The notes under the pieces were generated by a model that did no database searches, was not told the origin of the DNA, and saw nothing but the letters and a program-made list of their open reading frames with translations. The translations under genes were made by a program, and so were the position numbers. A stretch of DNA of 64,000 nucleotides from Acanthosepion esculentum (Eukaryota > Mollusca > Cephalopoda > Sepiida > Sepiidae). The stretch lies in the NCBI GenBank assembly GCA_964036315.1, contig OZ038507.1, positions 58,450,502-58,514,501 on the forward strand, read 5' to 3'. Shown one piece after another: positions 63,478 through 64,000 of the stretch. Position 1 is the first letter of the stretch. Each line of letters begins with the position of its first letter.

Positions 63478-63563
63478 ATTGAAGAAACGAATTCTACGCG
63501 GAGAATCTAAAAAGAAAAAAACGCAAAAAAGACTTTGTCCTATCGGTCGTCCATAACAATATC

Positions 63564-63838
63564 ATATCCAAGTATTTTACAAAAAATTGGAAATAGAGAC
63601 GCTTAAGACCAGGTAATATCTCTTTAATCTTCTTTTCTCCAATTTTTGTGATCCTTGGTGAATTGTAGCCTGACTTTCTACTTTTGGACAGGAGTGGGAC
63701 TAAGTATTGTCTTCTGCTGCTGTAGCCCATCTGCTTCAAGATTCAATGTGTTCTGCGTTCAAAGATTCTCTTCGGTGTACCTCCATTGTAAAGAGGGGCT
63801 ATTTGACTGACTGTTTTCTTCTTTCTCTCTCTCTTTCT
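63564..63838. other. Spacer between the two inverted LTR copies
   Basis: Complex sequence with no recognised gene, ending in a CT-rich run. It is not LTR-related as far as I can see. Confidence 0.5.
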
Positions 63839-63861
63839 ATATATATATATATATATATATT
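63839..63861. repeat. Short (TA)n microsatellite
   Basis: A TA run of about 22 bp directly abutting the inverted LTR copy. It may have replaced that copy's terminal bases. Confidence 0.85.
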
Positions 63862-63862
63862 C

Positions 63863-64000
63863 ATGGTCCAGGTTAGGAACAAGGAAGAACAACAAGAGTA
63901 GAAATAACGAAGATATATTACACGGAATAATAATACAAGATGTGGAAGGTGTTAGTATGACTGTCAGTCTGCTTTGGAGTGAACTACTATCGGCTCGACT
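63863..64000 (-). repeat. Inverted second LTR copy, cut by window end
   Basis: On the minus strand this matches 63314-63459 of the LTR, reading from the 3' end inward. The copies differ by an 8-bp deletion and a few substitutions in the outer 40 bp, then only one mismatch in about 100 bp. The terminal AACA is lost at the junction with the TA run, and no primer binding site follows. This copy is therefore a solo LTR or the 3' LTR of an element that extends beyond the window. Confidence 0.85.

Larger units (their letters stand above)
63220..63563 (+). mobile_element. LTR-derived insertion, 334 bp, with 5-bp target duplication
   Basis: The element runs from TGTTATGG (63225) to a CCATAACA ending at 63558 and is flanked by ATATC on both sides (63220-63224 and 63559-63563), a 5-bp target duplication as left by Ty3/gypsy integrases. 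It contains an LTR (63225-63463), a primer binding site and about 80 bp of leader. It then jumps straight to a second CCATAACA, the terminal eight bases of the LTR. The simplest reading is an LTR retrotransposon that lost all coding sequence and nearly all of its 3' LTR after insertion. A naturally tiny non-autonomous element is an alternative. Frames across it are not genes. Confidence 0.75.

Noticed and set aside
63241..63739. Frames of 72-93 codons on both strands in the LTR region
   Set aside because: They lie across the LTR, primer site and flank, with no gag or pol motif.
63707..63901. 64-codon plus-strand frame
   Set aside because: It crosses a CT/TA simple repeat into the inverted LTR copy and shows no domain.

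Overview
The window looks like heterochromatin or subcentromeric DNA from an invertebrate animal. There are no operons, no ribosome-binding sites and no dense coding. Instead there are a giant AT-rich satellite, compound microsatellites (ATCT, then AC, then AT), tRNA-derived SINE-like repeats, a Tc1-type transposase relic, a mariner-type MITE and Ty3/gypsy-like LTR pieces. The best guess for the organism is a cephalopod mollusc. This rests on the microsatellite style and on a SINE core at 58507-58532 that, from memory, resembles cephalopod SINEs. I am moderately confident of cephalopod and very confident of animal.

Layout. Bases 1 to about 55,745 (87% of the window) are one uninterrupted head-to-tail satellite array with a 118/119-bp monomer, roughly 470 copies, all in the same orientation. 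The array already runs at base 1, so its true length is greater. The commonest monomer is 119 bp with T=66, A=17, C=18, G=18, an extreme T-over-A strand asymmetry, and it contains no CpG. The array is a patchwork of nested segmental tandem duplications (higher-order repeats) of 473, 833, 1189, 1419, about 2020, about 2610, about 2846, 3451 and 5671 bp, each made of whole monomers. Diagnostic variants occupy distinct zones. Open reading frames inside the array are by-products of the repeat and not genes.

The right flank (55,746-64,000) has no intact protein gene that I can support. In order it holds: a junction motif that recurs 0.6 kb downstream; an 80-bp mariner-type MITE; two degenerate tRNA-like SINE fragments; three long (TA)n tracts, one inside a palindrome; a minus-strand SINE-like element with A and B boxes; a Tc1 transposase pseudogene with a DD34E signature and one in-frame stop; a GC-richer patch with promoter-like motifs; about 750 bp of CTTT-rich polypyrimidine DNA; an ATCT/AC/AT compound microsatellite; a diverged 93-96-bp tandem repeat; and an LTR-derived element with a tRNA-Ser-type primer binding site and a perfect 5-bp target duplication. 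That element faces an inverted second LTR copy cut by the window end.

The parts do not form a pathway. The most interesting object is the satellite itself: its strand asymmetry, its nested duplication history, and its edge, where the monomer end continues into a motif also found on its own nearby.
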